A stretch of DNA of 64,000 nucleotides from Trifolium pratense (lineage: Eukaryota > Streptophyta > Magnoliopsida > Fabales > Fabaceae). Below, piece after piece: positions 47,684 through 58,354 of this stretch; the first letter of the stretch is position 1; every line of letters begins with the position of its first letter. The position numbers and the translations under genes are program-made. Location: the NCBI RefSeq assembly GCF_020283565.1, contig NC_060065.1:28570409-28634408 (forward strand). Direction: 5' to 3'. Below the pieces are notes generated by a model that was not told where the DNA came from, made no database searches, and saw nothing but the letters and a program-made list of their open reading frames with translations.

Positions 47684-47691
47684 GATTATAC

Positions 47692-48060
47692 ACTGCATAG
47701 AATATATCATATATTATTATCATCAATCAATCAATAACATTCCAATACCAAAAAATGAAACCCTAAAATAAAAACCCTAAAATTGCACCTACAAGTAACG
47801 GAGAGAGTGAAGAAGAGAAAACCCTAATCGCGTTACCTAAGTGAACGAACAGAGAGAGAAGAGTGAAGAAGAGAAAACCTTAATTGCGTTACCTGAGTGA
47901 ACGAACAGAGAGAAAAAGAATTGAAGAGCCGAAGTGATGATCGAGAGAGAAAAAGAATTGAAGAGCCGAAGTGATGATCGAGAGCCGAAGTGATGATTGA
48001 GAGGCGATCGAGAGAGTGAAGAATTGAAGAGGCGCGAAGAGAGAGTGATGAATACTCTGT
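47692..48060 (-). promoter_or_regulatory. 5' UTR and 5' UTR intron of the CCCH-WD40 gene
   Basis: The minus strand has two repeats of GAACGAACAGAGAGA-like leader exon text, each followed by CAG/TAG|GTAACGC donors (47832 and 47890), and an acceptor at 47692. The leader also contains AGCCGAAGTGATGATCGAGAG repeated three times (47920-48000). The TC-rich leader and repeated donors suggest a tandemly duplicated non-coding exon. Confidence 0.5.
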
Positions 48061-48069
48061 CTGTAACTG

Positions 48070-48145
48070 TAAGGATATATATATATATATATATAGGTAA
48101 CAACAACATCGTCTCGTTGCTTATCAAAAAAAAAAAAAAAAAAAA
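48070..48145. repeat. TA microsatellite and A tract
   Basis: About ten TA units at 48073-48093, then about 19 A at 48127-48145, upstream of the CCCH-WD40 gene. Confidence 0.8.
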
Positions 48146-48179
48146 CAACATCGTCTCGTCTGTCACAAATCACAACGGT

Positions 48180-48985
48180 AATATTTTATATTCTTTTTTT
48201 TTTTTTTAATTTTATTTTATCTTACAAAACATCACTTAATTTCAAAAAATGTCATTTTCCTTCATTTTCAATAAAATTTCTTTTTTTTTTCTTTGACATT
48301 TTCTACTAAATATTTTACTTCATTTTTTGATTAATTACTAAATATTTTTTGGTATACTTAATTAAAGTATAATTTAATTTTATCATAATTTATTTCAATA
48401 AAATAAAATTCCAAATTTTCAAATTCAATATTTTTTGTTATATCTTTTTTTTTACTAATGTTATATCTTATATTCAAAACCAAACTTTTAAAATTTCTTA
48501 AATTATTTTATCTTTTAATGTTATATTACAAAAAAATAAAATAAAGTATATTGACAATAAAAACTTTTTTTACACAATTTATTTTAGATATCAAGTTAGA
48601 TATCAAACTTTTTTTTTCTTTACACAATTTAGATATCAATTTTGAATACTCTTATTGAAAATTTAATTTTGAATTTAATATAAAATTGAGAATTTTACTT
48701 TTAATTTAGAAAATTAAATGTTGCATAATTTAATTAAACAAATGAAGAAAATGCAAATAATATACCACAACATTCTAATTTTTTCGAATATTAGATAAAT
48801 AACACACAATTTGTTTTATTTTATATTCATGTGTGAAATATGACTCTTGAATTCATATACATTAATCACCAAGAACACCACCAACCAATTAAATGCATGA
48901 CACACCATCAACTAATTATGAATAAATCATACACAATTTCCACATTCTTAATTATTAAATATGACTTTTGGAGTAATGCATATCA
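48180..48985. other. No gene; extremely AT-rich spacer
   Basis: Long T and A tracts and no open frame of note. TAGATATCAA-like text repeats near 48590 and 48630. Confidence 0.4.
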
Positions 48986-48989
48986 ATCA

Positions 48990-49110
48990 CAGAAAACACT
49001 CACAACTAGTTATTACATGCATATATAACACCATAAATATATTAGAATTCAGAAAACACTCACAACTAGTTATTACATGCATATATACCACCATAAATAT
49101 ATTAGAATTC
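48990..49110. repeat. 60-bp direct repeat, two copies
   Basis: CAGAAAACACTCACAACTAG..TTACATGCATATATA..ACCATAAATATATTAGAATT occurs twice in a row, with two base differences. Confidence 0.85.
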
Positions 49111-49231
49111 ATTTTCTTCTTAATTTTTCATGTAAGACTACATGCATCATTATTTCTTTGATCTCTTATTTATTTTCATATTTTACTTTTTTCTTTCCTT
49201 TAAACTTTTTTGCATACATTAATAAAAATAA

Positions 49232-49576
49232 GGCTTAATTGCATATTTGATCCCTTATGTTTATTTTAGGTTTCAATTTGGTCCCTTATGTTTAAAAAGT
49301 TTCAAGTTGGTCGTTTTAGTCAATTTTTTGTTTAAATCGTCTATGTGGCTAATAATTTGCGTATGCGGACAACTTAGGAGGGTACTGTATGAAAGTTTTA
49401 GATGAAATTAACTCAAAATTTAACAAAAAGTTGGAAGAAATTAACTCAAAATTTAATGAATAGGACAAACTTATGTTGAAAGCAATAACATAAGAGATCA
49501 ACTTGAAACTTTTTGAACATAAATGACCAAATTGAAACCTAAAAGAAACAAACGGGACTAAATATGCAATTAAGCC
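49232..49576. mobile_element. MULE-like MITE, 345 bp, GGCTTAA ends, 9-bp target duplication
   Basis: The left arm GGCTTAATTGCATATTTGAT..CCTTATGTTTA..GGTTTCAATTTGGTC..AAGTTTCAAGTTG pairs with the right arm CAACTTGAAACTTTTTGAAC..GACCAAATTGAAACC..GGGACTAAATATGCAATTAAGCC over about 75 bp. TAAAAATAA is repeated on both sides (49223-49231 and 49577-49585). Same terminal GGCTTAAxTGCA as 41520-42705. Confidence 0.75.
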
Positions 49577-49640
49577 TAAAAATAAAATATAATTTTACAA
49601 ATTTACGGAGTACATACATTGCTACTAGAAAGTTAGATAA

Positions 49641-50177
49641 TCTTACAAATTTTCAGACTCGGCAATTTCGACAACTTGTGTCTTACCAATACTATCTCCA
49701 CTCTTCCTATTCCAAACAGCTGCCTTTAGTTTACGCTTAGGAAGAGAATTTTCAGAGTAAACACAACATATAACATACGCAATCAATGACATTTCCAATA
49801 CTAAAAAATGAACCCTAACAAGTAAATTACTACAAGAAACCTAAATTAACATATCGATGACCAGAAAATAAGACTCAAATTATCATATCTAGAAAACATA
49901 AGTAAATTATACCCATATTATAAAATAAAAAATAAAAAAAACCCTTCTTGGGAAGTGAATTTTCTTCAGACTCAGATGAGGAACATCGCTTCCTTCCTCC
50001 ATTACAATTTATGGTCTTGCTGACTATAGGAGGTTTGCTGTGAAGAAACCTACGAGGGTTTCGATTGCATCTCCCATTCAACCAGTAATAACATGTTGTG
50101 GGGATAATTCGTCGATCAATTCTTGTCCATTTTGTTACCCTGACAGTCATGATTATACACTGCATAGAATATAACAT
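49641..50177 (-). pseudogene. Two partial copies of the CCCH-WD40 first exon
   Basis: Copy one (about 50150-49930) encodes MTVRVTKWTRIDRR, then CYYWLNGRCNRNPRRFLH and RKRCSSSESEENSLPK, nearly the same as the gene at 47.6 kb. The third Cys of the first finger is Arg. The frame runs into unrelated residues after SLPKKG. Copy two (49756-49641) repeats SENSLPKRKLKAAVWNRKSG and DSIGKTQVVEIAESE. Between them (49762-49815) sits another copy of the sequence that precedes the gene's ATG. No WD40 exons follow, so neither copy can make the full protein. Confidence 0.8.
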
Positions 50178-50640
50178 ATATTATCATCAATCAATAACAT
50201 TCCAATACCAAAAAATGAAACCCTAAAATTGCACCTACAAGTAACGGAGAGAGTGAAGAAGAGAAAACCCTAATCGCGTTACCTGAGTGAACGAACAGAG
50301 AGAAAAAGAGAGAGGGAAGAGTGAAGAAGAGAAAACCCTAATTGCGTTACCTGAGTGAACGAACAGAGAGAGAGGCGCGAAGTGAAGAGATGATTGAGGC
50401 GATCGAGGCACGAAGTGGAGAGGCGCGAAGCGAAGTGATGATTGAGGCGATCGAGAGCCGAAGTGAAGAGATGATAAGAATTGAGGCGATCGAGAGGCGA
50501 AGTGATGATCGAGAGTGAAGAATTTTAGAGGCGCGAAGTGAACAGAACAGAGAGAGAGTGAAGAATTTTAGAGTGAGAGAGTGTGAATTTTAGAGTGAGA
50601 GAGTGAAGAATTAATGAAATGAATACTCTGTCTGTAAAGA
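50178..50640 (-). promoter_or_regulatory. Duplicated 5' leader of the CCCH-WD40 pseudogene
   Basis: The sequence corresponds to 47711-48060 with the same CAG|GTAACGC donors and AGAGGCGCGAAG / GAGGCGATCGAGAG repeats, here more expanded (50380-50590). It shows that the duplication included the promoter-proximal region. Confidence 0.6.
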
Positions 50641-50816
50641 TATATATAGGTCAACAACAACATAACTATGTCACAACGGTAATATCTTATAGGGTTAAAC
50701 ACGTTTTTAGACTTAGGACTCATATGAAGATTTTCCTTCCACTTATAGCTTTTCTTGCAACTGTTCTATTTCATTTCGTGTTTGTAATAATGTTTTTTTT
50801 TTCTTTATTATTATTA

Positions 50817-51626
50817 GAGTTAGGATCCGTTGACACCAGGTGTCAAACTTTAATTTGACACCAAATCTCAACCGTCTATTTCTTTTAATCAAAGGTTAAT
50901 AATAGTTTCCTATATTAACTCATGTGTGTATCTATTTAGGAGATTCCTTATTTTTAGGTTGCATAAAAATTTGATTTGTTGTTCTACCAAAAAAAAAATT
51001 TGATAAACGTTCTACCAAAAAAAATTAATTTTTTTGTTCTACCAAAAAAAAAATAATTTGCTGATCTATAATAGTAAATTGTTGTTATCACCATCATTAC
51101 TATTCTCCTTGTGTTTTCATTTTCCTTTGCTTAACTGTCAATGTCAATTGCAAACTATGCACATAAACAACCTACTACCAAACTCAATTTAATTAAAATG
51201 GTTTTCTATACTAAAACCGATAAAATTGAATTTTTATACCCATATATACCATGATTGATGATTCATATATGTACTTGCTTTCAATGATTTATAACCTATA
51301 TGTCCAATAGATTCCTAAACTCAATTCATACACCATGGGAATGAAAACGCAAAGGGGAATAGTAATGTTTGGGGAGATTGAATAACAATAAATCAATTTT
51401 TTTTTCTAGAGCAACAAATTTTTTTTTTTTTTATTTGAACAATATTTTTTTTTTGGTAGAACAACAAATCAAATTTTTATGCAACCTAAAAATAAGGAAT
51501 CTCCTAAATAGATACACACATGAGTTAATATAGGAAACTATTATTAACCTTTGATTAAAAGAAATAGACGGTTGAGATTTGGTGTCAAATTAAAGTTTGA
51601 CACCTGGTGTCAACGGATCCTAACTC
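50817..51626. mobile_element. Fold-back element with arms of about 180 bp, 9-bp target duplication
   Basis: The arm from 50817 (GAGTTAGGATCCGTTGACAC) to about 50998 is, by eye, the exact reverse complement of about 51445-51626 (ending GTCAACGGATCCTAACTC). TTATTATTA flanks both ends, though it lies in a simple-sequence ATT tract. The middle of about 445 bp has no coding. The arm identity implies a young or conversion-maintained element. Confidence 0.8.
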
Positions 51627-51669
51627 TTATTATTATTATTATTATTTTCATTGACTAATATTATTATTA

Positions 51670-51703
<34 letters not shown>

Positions 51704-51706
51704 GTT
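51627..51706. repeat. ATT/TTA microsatellite
   Basis: Two long TTATTATT tracts, separated by TTCATTGACTAA. Confidence 0.85.
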
Positions 51707-52172
51707 ACGTTAAATAAGTTTTTCCTCCTTATAAGTATTTCAATTTTTTTTAGTCCTATAAAAAATGTCAACAATTTTTAGTCCCTAAATATTTTCTATC
51801 ACGATTTTTTGTCTCTACTATAAAAATCAACTGTTTTGTACTTTCACATTTTATGGTGTCACTTTTAAATCAACTATTGTGTACTTTCACATTTAAGATA
51901 AAATGAATTATTTATGAATTTTTCAGCGAAAAAAACTTAAAAAAATTCATATTTAATTCAACTTATCTTTTTATTTTTTTGAAAGATTTAATTCATCTTA
52001 TCTTAAAAAAAATTAAACTTTTGCAAGAAAAATTTATATAATGTACTAAACATGACTGCGATTTTTTTTATAATTTTGAATGATATATATGAGTTGATTG
52101 AAAAGTAGAGACCAAACATTATGACATAAAATATTGAGGACCAAAACTTCTTGAAATTTTTATAGAGACTAT
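51706..52172. mobile_element. Decayed TIR MITE
   Basis: TTTTTTAGTCCTATAAAAAATGTC..TTTTTTGTCTC on the left pairs loosely with GAGACCAAACATTATGACAT..GAGGACCAAAACTTC..TTTTTATAGAGACT on the right. It belongs to the 'TTTTTAGTCCC' group seen at 30273 and 32049. Confidence 0.5.
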
Positions 52173-52226
52173 TTTTTTTTCTTTTTCAAAGCACATGAAT
52201 TTATATATATAAATAATAAATATAGG

Positions 52227-53184
52227 TGTTGGTGTTTTGATTGGCTACATTTTGCAAAAGCCAACCAGCCAGATGCTGGACTGAGATCCTGAAGCTCTGT
52301 TTTTCGTGCAGAATTTTTATTTCAAATCTGAGCCAAGATTTGCTTCAATTATATATTCAGGCACGTGCGTTTAGGCAAGACGAGACTTACTCAGCAAGTC
52401 TTATTGAAGTCGGTCAAAGGAAAGTTATTTAAAACAAAAATATAATTATATTATATTTTTGCGTTTTTTTTGTTTGGAACAACAGGAATTATATTTCTGA
52501 AAATAATATAGGGTTGGCCGCAATTCTCACAGCTGTACAAGTCTGAAGACCTAACTTGCCCATCAAGACAATTGAAGACTATAAATATGTGAAGCCTCAA
52601 GGCTATTGAACTTGCGATTTCTAAACCTTGTATTTCATAAAGCGTGCGTTTTAAAGGTTTAGTGTGTGTGTCCTTTGTGAGCCTTTCTTGTGTCAATCTG
52701 ATGCAAGTTTAGGACTGTGTTTGTGTTGTTTATTGTAAGCTGCTCCTAAGCTTTTAAGCACGGAGTTAGTTTGTGTGATTCACTCATAAGCTTTTAAGCA
52801 AGAGTGTTGTCTAGTTTCTAGGAGAGTGTCTCCATCCTTACAATCATTATTGACAGCAACATAGTACGTGTTGTTAGAGGGAATTTGGGACGGGGTCTCA
52901 TTATCTAAGAGGTTCTTAGGTAGGATTGCACGGGTAGTGTCTAGGTGATAAGTCAAGTACCGGGTGTTGGTCGAGGGCTTTGAACTAGAGCTATTATAGT
53001 GGATTCATTCCTGGATTGGTATCCCCCAGAGTAGGTGACGTTGCACTGAACTGGGTTAACAATTTCCTGTCTTATTTATTGTTCTGCAATTTATTTATTT
53101 ATTTACTGTGTTCTGCGACTGTCTTGCTGCAACGTGTGCTATAGCATCTTGTGCAGCATTGTGTTCACTGCGTGCCAGATTTCA
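52227..53184 (+). repeat. 5' LTR of the Sirevirus (958 bp)
   Basis: Starts TGTTGGTGTTTTGATTGGCT and ends CCAGATTTCA. Compared with the 3' LTR it lacks a 24-bp block after ACTGAGAT (near 52286) and differs in the length of a T run near 52465. Confidence 0.92.
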
Positions 53185-53186
53185 AT

Positions 53187-53198
53187 TGGCATCAGAGC
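53187..53198 (+). other. Primer-binding site
   Basis: TGGCATCAGAGC lies two bases after the LTR. It matches the initiator-tRNA-Met primer-binding sequence TGGTATCAGAGC at 11 of 12 positions. Confidence 0.8.
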
Positions 53199-53236
53199 AG
53201 GCACCCTTTCTGGTTATAGGGTGAGCTCCAGGGAAA

Positions 53237-56200
53237 ATGTCTGGCAACATTGAAAAGGAAGGAGGGCTTGTAAGCAGACCACCGCTTCTAGTTGGTGTCT
53301 CCAACTATGATTATTGGAAATCACGCATGATTGCTTTCCTAAAATCTATGGATAGCAAAACTTGGAAGGCTGTTCTGAAAGGATGGGACCCCCCCGTGGT
53401 CATTGACAAGGATGGAAAGCCAACACTTAAACTAAAAGCTGAGGAGGACTGGTCTAAAGAAGAGGATGAGCTTGCCTTGGGAAACTCAAAAGCATTATAT
53501 GCATTATACAATGGGGTAGATAAACACATCTTCAAACTAATCAAAAAATGTGTCTCAGCAAAGGAAGCTTGGAAGATTCTTGAAAATGTTCATGAAGGTA
53601 CTCCTCAGGTAAAAATGTCTAAATTACAGATTCTTACTACTCAGTTTGAAAACTTACGTATGAAGGAGGAGGAAACAATTCAAGATTTTCATATGACTAT
53701 TCTAGACTATGATAATCAATTTGATGCTTTGGGGGAGAAAATTCCCGAAGAAAAGTTAGTAAGAAAAATGCTTAGATCACTTCCAAAGAAATTTGATATG
53801 AAAGTCACAGCTATGGAAGAAGCCAAAAACATATCTGAGATGAAGCTGGATGAACTGGTTGGATCACTCCAAACTTATGAAAGTGTTGCAAATGGAAGAA
53901 GTGAAAAGAAAAATAAGAGCATTGCCTTCTCATCTAAAAATAATGAAGAAGAACTGGAGGATGAAGAAGAATCTAATGAGAGTATCTCTGAGGCCATGGT
54001 GTTATTAGGAAAACAATTCAACAAAGTTCTGAAACGAATGGATAAGAGACCCAGATCAAATTTCAAAAACAATGCTCCAAGCACTATGCGCAGCAATGAA
54101 AGTCAAGGAAAACCAAAAGGTGATGAAAAATCAAACTTAAACAGAAACATTCGATGTCACGAATGTGAAGGATATGGTCACATCAGACCTGAGTGCCCAA
54201 CATATCAGAAGAGAGCAAAGAAAGGGCTAACTGTCAGTTGGTCTGAGGATGATGACTCAGAAGATGATACAGCATCTGTAACTGCTAAACATATCTCAGT
54301 CTTAACAGGTATTGTTACATCTGATACAGAATCTGATGATGGAGAGGTAACCTATGAAGAGCTTGCTGCATCCTACAAGGAACTTTGTCTTAAAAGTGAA
54401 GAGATCTGCAGGGTTATTGAGAAACAAAAGGTAACCATCAATGAGCTAAAAGCAGAAAAATTTGAGAATATCTCAAAGATGGAGGAACTACAAAAGAAGG
54501 TAAATTATCTATCCTCTGATCTTGAAGAAGCTAAAGGAGTCATTGAAAAATTAAATACTGACATTTGGCGGCTGAGAAAATTCTCTGACATGTTGTATAA
54601 AGATGATGAGCATCTTGACAAACTTCATAAGGCTGATGGACAACTGGAGGAAATCTTAGAGAAAAATGTTCGAAAGCCTAGAAATATTGGGCTTAGCTAT
54701 GAGAATGTCAATAAATTCAAAAATTACAGTCCTGACGTCATGTACATGGAGCCTAAAGAAACTCAAAAGCAAAGGATGCCTTATCAGAAGCCGCAGCATC
54801 ATCAGCAGCATCCCATGTCAAGAAATAGAAGAAAGCACCATGCTTGGAGATGTCATTACTGTGGTAGAAAAGGGCACATAAGGCCTTACTGCTACAAGCT
54901 ATATGGGTACCCTAACAGACGTCCTCAGCACAAACCTGTTTCCACAACTGCTCCTACTCAACAAGAATGGAAACCTAAAGAAGAAAATGAGAAGAAAAGT
55001 GATACAACTCAACCTGAAGAAGAGATTACTGCTCTGATTGCTCACACATCACTTAGAGCTTCATCAAGGGAAGACTGGTACTTCGATAGTGGCTGTTCAA
55101 GACACATGACCGGAATAAGTAAATTTCTTGTCGGAATAAAGTCTTACTCAACTAGTTTTGTTACCTTTGGTGATGGTGCAAAAGGAGAAATTGTTGGGAT
55201 AGGGGAGCTCAGAAGTAATAGTTTGCCTAAACTAAACAATGTATTGTTAGTAAGAGGATTGACTGCAAACTTGATAAGTATTAGTCAACTATGCGACCAA
55301 GGAATGAAAGTAAACTTCACCAAATCTGAGTGTCTGGTTACAAATAACGAAGGTGAGATTTTGATGAAAGGTGTCAGATCAAAAGACAACTGCTATCTAT
55401 GGGTTCCCCAAGAAGGAGAAAATATGACAACATGCTTAACCACTAAAGAAGATGAAGTAAAACTATGGCACCAAAAGCTTGGTCATCTTAATCTAAGAAG
55501 CATGAAGAAAGCAATATCCAAAGAAGCCATCAGAGGACTGCCAAATCTCAAAATTGAAGAAGGTAGCATATGTGGAGATTGTCAGATTGGAAAGCAAACC
55601 AAGATGCCACATCCAAAGCTGCAGCATCTTACCACTACCAGAGTTCTTGAACTTCTACACATGGACTTGATGGGTCCTATGCAAACTGAAAGCTTGGGAG
55701 GAAAAAGGTACGCATATGTTGTTGTTGATGACTTTTCTAGATACACCTGGATAAATTTTATTAGAAAGAAATCAGAAACCTTTGATGTGTTCAAAGATCT
55801 ATGTGTTCAACTTCAAAGGGAGAAAAACAATGTGGTATTAAGGATCAGAAGTGATCATGGTAAGGAGTTTGAGAACTCCAGTTTCTCTGACTTCTGTGCC
55901 TCTGAAGGCATCATACATGAATTCTCATCTCCCATTACACCACAACAAAATGGTGTAGTAGAAAGGAAAAATAGAACTATACAAGAGTCTGCAAGGGTAA
56001 TGTTACATGCAAAGAAGCTTTCACATGGTTTTTGGGCAGAAGCTATGAATACTGCCTGCTATATTCATAATCGTGTCACCCTGAGATCTGGAACAACAAC
56101 TACTCTATACGAATTATGGAAGGAGAGGAAACCTACTGTTAAGCACTTCCATGTGTTTGGTAGTAAATGCTACATCTTGTCTGATAGAGAACCAAGAACC

Positions 56201-57802
56201 AAAATGGATCCTAAAAGTGATGAGGGCATATTCTTGGGATACTCAACAAATAGTAGAGCCTACAGAGTATATAATAATAGAACCAAAACCATGATGGAGT
56301 CTATAAATGTGGTAATAGATGACACCTCAAGTGAAACTGCTGAAGATGATGCAGAAGATGCTACAGCATCTATACCAGGTGATGTAGATTGTGAAACTAC
56401 TAATGAATCAAAGAATGATACAGAGGTTACTGCATCTGACCAAATCTCTGCTACTCCAAAGAAAGGACCTTCTACTCGTACTCAAAAGAATCATCCTACA
56501 GACCTGATTATTGGTAATCCCAATCAAGGAATTACTACTAGAAGGACACTTGACATAGTTTCTAATGCTTGTTTTGTGTCTAAATTTGAGCCAAAAAATG
56601 TGAAGGAAGCTCTGACTGATGAGTTCTGGATAAATGCTATGCAAGAAGAGCTAAATCAGTTCAAGAGGAATGAAGTTTGGGACTTGGTTCCTAGACCTGA
56701 AAATGCAAATGTAATTGGTACCAAATGGGTCTACAAGAACAAGTCTGATGAAAGTGGAACTGTGACCAGAAACAAGGCAAGGCTGGTTGCACAAGGATAT
56801 TCACAGATTGAAGGGATAGATTTTGATGAGACTTTTGCTCCGGTTGCTCGTCTTGAATCCATTAGATTACTTCTAGGAGTGGCATGCATTCTAAAATTCA
56901 AGTTATTCCAAATGGATGTGAAAAGTGCCTTCCTCAATGGGTACTTAAATGAAGAAGTATATGTGGAACAACCAAAGGGGTTTGTTGACCCAAGCTTTCC
57001 AAATCATGTTTACAAATTAAAGAAAGCTCTTTATGGATTAAAACAAGCACCTCGAGCATGGTATGAAAGATTGACTGAGTTCCTTACTAGTCAAGGCTAC
57101 AGGAAAGGAGGAAATGACAAGACTCTATTTGTGAAAGAAGATCAAGGCAAATTTCTAATAGCACAAATCTATGTTGATGACATTGTCTTTGGAGGAATGT
57201 CTAGTGAGATGGTACAGCATTTCGTGCAGCAAATGCAGTCTGAGTTTGAGATGAGTCTTGTAGGTGAACTAACCTACTTTCTTGGGCTCCAAGTAAAGCA
57301 GATGGAAGATACTATTTTTATCTCCCAAAGCAAGTATGCAAGAAATATAGTGAAAAAGTTTGGTATGGAAAGTGCTGCTCATAAAAGAACACCTGCAGCA
57401 ACCCAATTAAAGCTTACCAAAGATGAAAAGGGAGTTGATGTAGATCAAAGTCTTTATAGAAGCATGATAGGAAGCTTATTATACCTTACAGCCAGCAGGC
57501 CTGATATTACTTTTGCTGTAGGAGTATGTGCTAGGTACCAAGCTGAGCCAAAGATGAGTCATCTTGCTCAAGTGAAAAGAATTTTGAAGTATGTGAATGG
57601 TACATGTGATTATGGGATCTTGTATACTCATGGTGAGAACTCTATGCTAGTAGGATATTGTGATGCTGATTGGGCAGGTTGTGCAGATGATAAGAAAAAG
57701 CACCTCAGGAGCTTGTTTCTTTTTGGGCAACAACCTTATATCCTGGTTCAGCAAGAGAACAGAATTGTGTATCTTTATCTACAGCTGAAGCAGAGTACAT
57801 AG
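53237..57802 (+). CDS. Sirevirus gag-pol polyprotein, broken in RNase H (1521 codons)
   Basis: The N-terminus is a copia Gag (DUF4219/UBN2 type: [20 protein letters not shown]-like LENVHEGT). Two CCHC zinc knuckles lie at about residues 307 ([14 protein letters not shown]) and 539 ([14 protein letters not shown]), the second within a basic His/Gln stretch. Between them is a charged, coiled-coil-like segment (about 370-490). The aspartic protease site DSG is at about 617. The integrase HHCC finger starts at about 745 (LWHQKLGHL) and the catalytic D, D, E are near 810, 873 and 909 with 35 residues between the last two. RT has YVDD at about 1312. RNase H begins near 1473 (GYCDADWAG). At about 57691-57703 one extra base shifts the frame and the ORF ends at 57802. 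The ATG follows the LTR by 52 bp. Confidence 0.92.
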   Translation: MSGNIEKEGGLVSRPPLLVGVSNYDYWKSRMIAFLKSMDSKTWKAVLKGWDPPVVIDKDGKPTLKLKAEEDWSKEEDELALGNSKALYALYNGVDKHIFKLIKKCVSAKEAWKILENVHEGTPQVKMSKLQILTTQFENLRMKEEETIQDFHMTILDYDNQFDALGEKIPEEKLVRKMLRSLPKKFDMKVTAMEEAKNISEMKLDELVGSLQTYESVANGRSEKKNKSIAFSSKNNEEELEDEEESNESISEAMVLLGKQFNKVLKRMDKRPRSNFKNNAPSTMRSNESQGKPKGDEKSNLNRNIRCHECEGYGHIRPECPTYQKRAKKGLTVSWSEDDDSEDDTASVTAKHISVLTGIVTSDTESDDGEVTYEELAASYKELCLKSEEICRVIEKQKVTINELKAEKFENISKMEELQKKVNYLSSDLEEAKGVIEKLNTDIWRLRKFSDMLYKDDEHLDKLHKADGQLEEILEKNVRKPRNIGLSYENVNKFKNYSPDVMYMEPKETQKQRMPYQKPQHHQQHPMSRNRRKHHAWRCHYCGRKGHIRPYCYKLYGYPNRRPQHKPVSTTAPTQQEWKPKEENEKKSDTTQPEEEITALIAHTSLRASSREDWYFDSGCSRHMTGISKFLVGIKSYSTSFVTFGDGAKGEIVGIGELRSNSLPKLNNVLLVRGLTANLISISQLCDQGMKVNFTKSECLVTNNEGEILMKGVRSKDNCYLWVPQEGENMTTCLTTKEDEVKLWHQKLGHLNLRSMKKAISKEAIRGLPNLKIEEGSICGDCQIGKQTKMPHPKLQHLTTTRVLELLHMDLMGPMQTESLGGKRYAYVVVDDFSRYTWINFIRKKSETFDVFKDLCVQLQREKNNVVLRIRSDHGKEFENSSFSDFCASEGIIHEFSSPITPQQNGVVERKNRTIQESARVMLHAKKLSHGFWAEAMNTACYIHNRVTLRSGTTTTLYELWKERKPTVKHFHVFGSKCYILSDREPRTKMDPKSDEGIFLGYSTNSRAYRVYNNRTKTMMESINVVIDDTSSETAEDDAEDATASIPGDVDCETTNESKNDTEVTASDQISATPKKGPSTRTQKNHPTDLIIGNPNQGITTRRTLDIVSNACFVSKFEPKNVKEALTDEFWINAMQEELNQFKRNEVWDLVPRPENANVIGTKWVYKNKSDESGTVTRNKARLVAQGYSQIEGIDFDETFAPVARLESIRLLLGVACILKFKLFQMDVKSAFLNGYLNEEVYVEQPKGFVDPSFPNHVYKLKKALYGLKQAPRAWYERLTEFLTSQGYRKGGNDKTLFVKEDQGKFLIAQIYVDDIVFGGMSSEMVQHFVQQMQSEFEMSLVGELTYFLGLQVKQMEDTIFISQSKYARNIVKKFGMESAAHKRTPAATQLKLTKDEKGVDVDQSLYRSMIGSLLYLTASRPDITFAVGVCARYQAEPKMSHLAQVKRILKYVNGTCDYGILYTHGENSMLVGYCDADWAGCADDKKKHLRSLFLFGQQPYILVQQENRIVYLYLQLKQST

Positions 57803-57835
57803 CTGCCGGTAGCAGCTGCTCCCCAGCTATTATGG

Positions 57836-58123
57836 ATGAAACAAATGTTGCTGGAGTACAATGTGGTACAAGATGCTATGGCATTGTACTGTGACAATCT
57901 TAGTGCCATCAATATTTCAAAGAATCCTATCCAACATAGCAGGACGAAGCATATTGATATTAGGCACCATTTTATTAGAGATCTAGTTGAAGAAGGTATT
58001 GTGACTCTTGAGCATATCTCAACTGAAGAACAATTGGCTGATATTTTTACTAAGGCTCTAGATGCAGTTCAATTTGAAAAAATGCGAGGCAAACTTGGTA
58101 TTTGCCTGTTTGAAGATTTGTAG
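57836..58123 (+). pseudogene. Detached C-terminal part of RNase H of the Sirevirus pol
   Basis: It continues the RNase H domain after the break: ALYCDNLSAINISKNP, HIDIRHHFIRD, EQLADIFTKAL, ending GICLFEDL, which is the usual end of copia pol. The frame appears restored by a second extra base in a C run at about 57819-57824. The region between the two indels is read in the wrong frame. Confidence 0.85.
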
Positions 58124-58354
58124 CAGTTACAGCACAAAAGGCGTGCAGTTGAAGTGTTTCTCCTCACTTCATTCATTGGTGCACGCAAATTAAGGGAAGT
58201 AATCAAAAACTTCCATAACTTCCTTTATCACGCGCTACAACCTCATCATTCTCTCTCTCACACTATCTCTCTCCACTCTCCTTTCTCAAAAACCTCTCAA
58301 CTTCATCCATTAATCACCATTACCAAAAACCTCCATCAAAATCCAACAAACATC

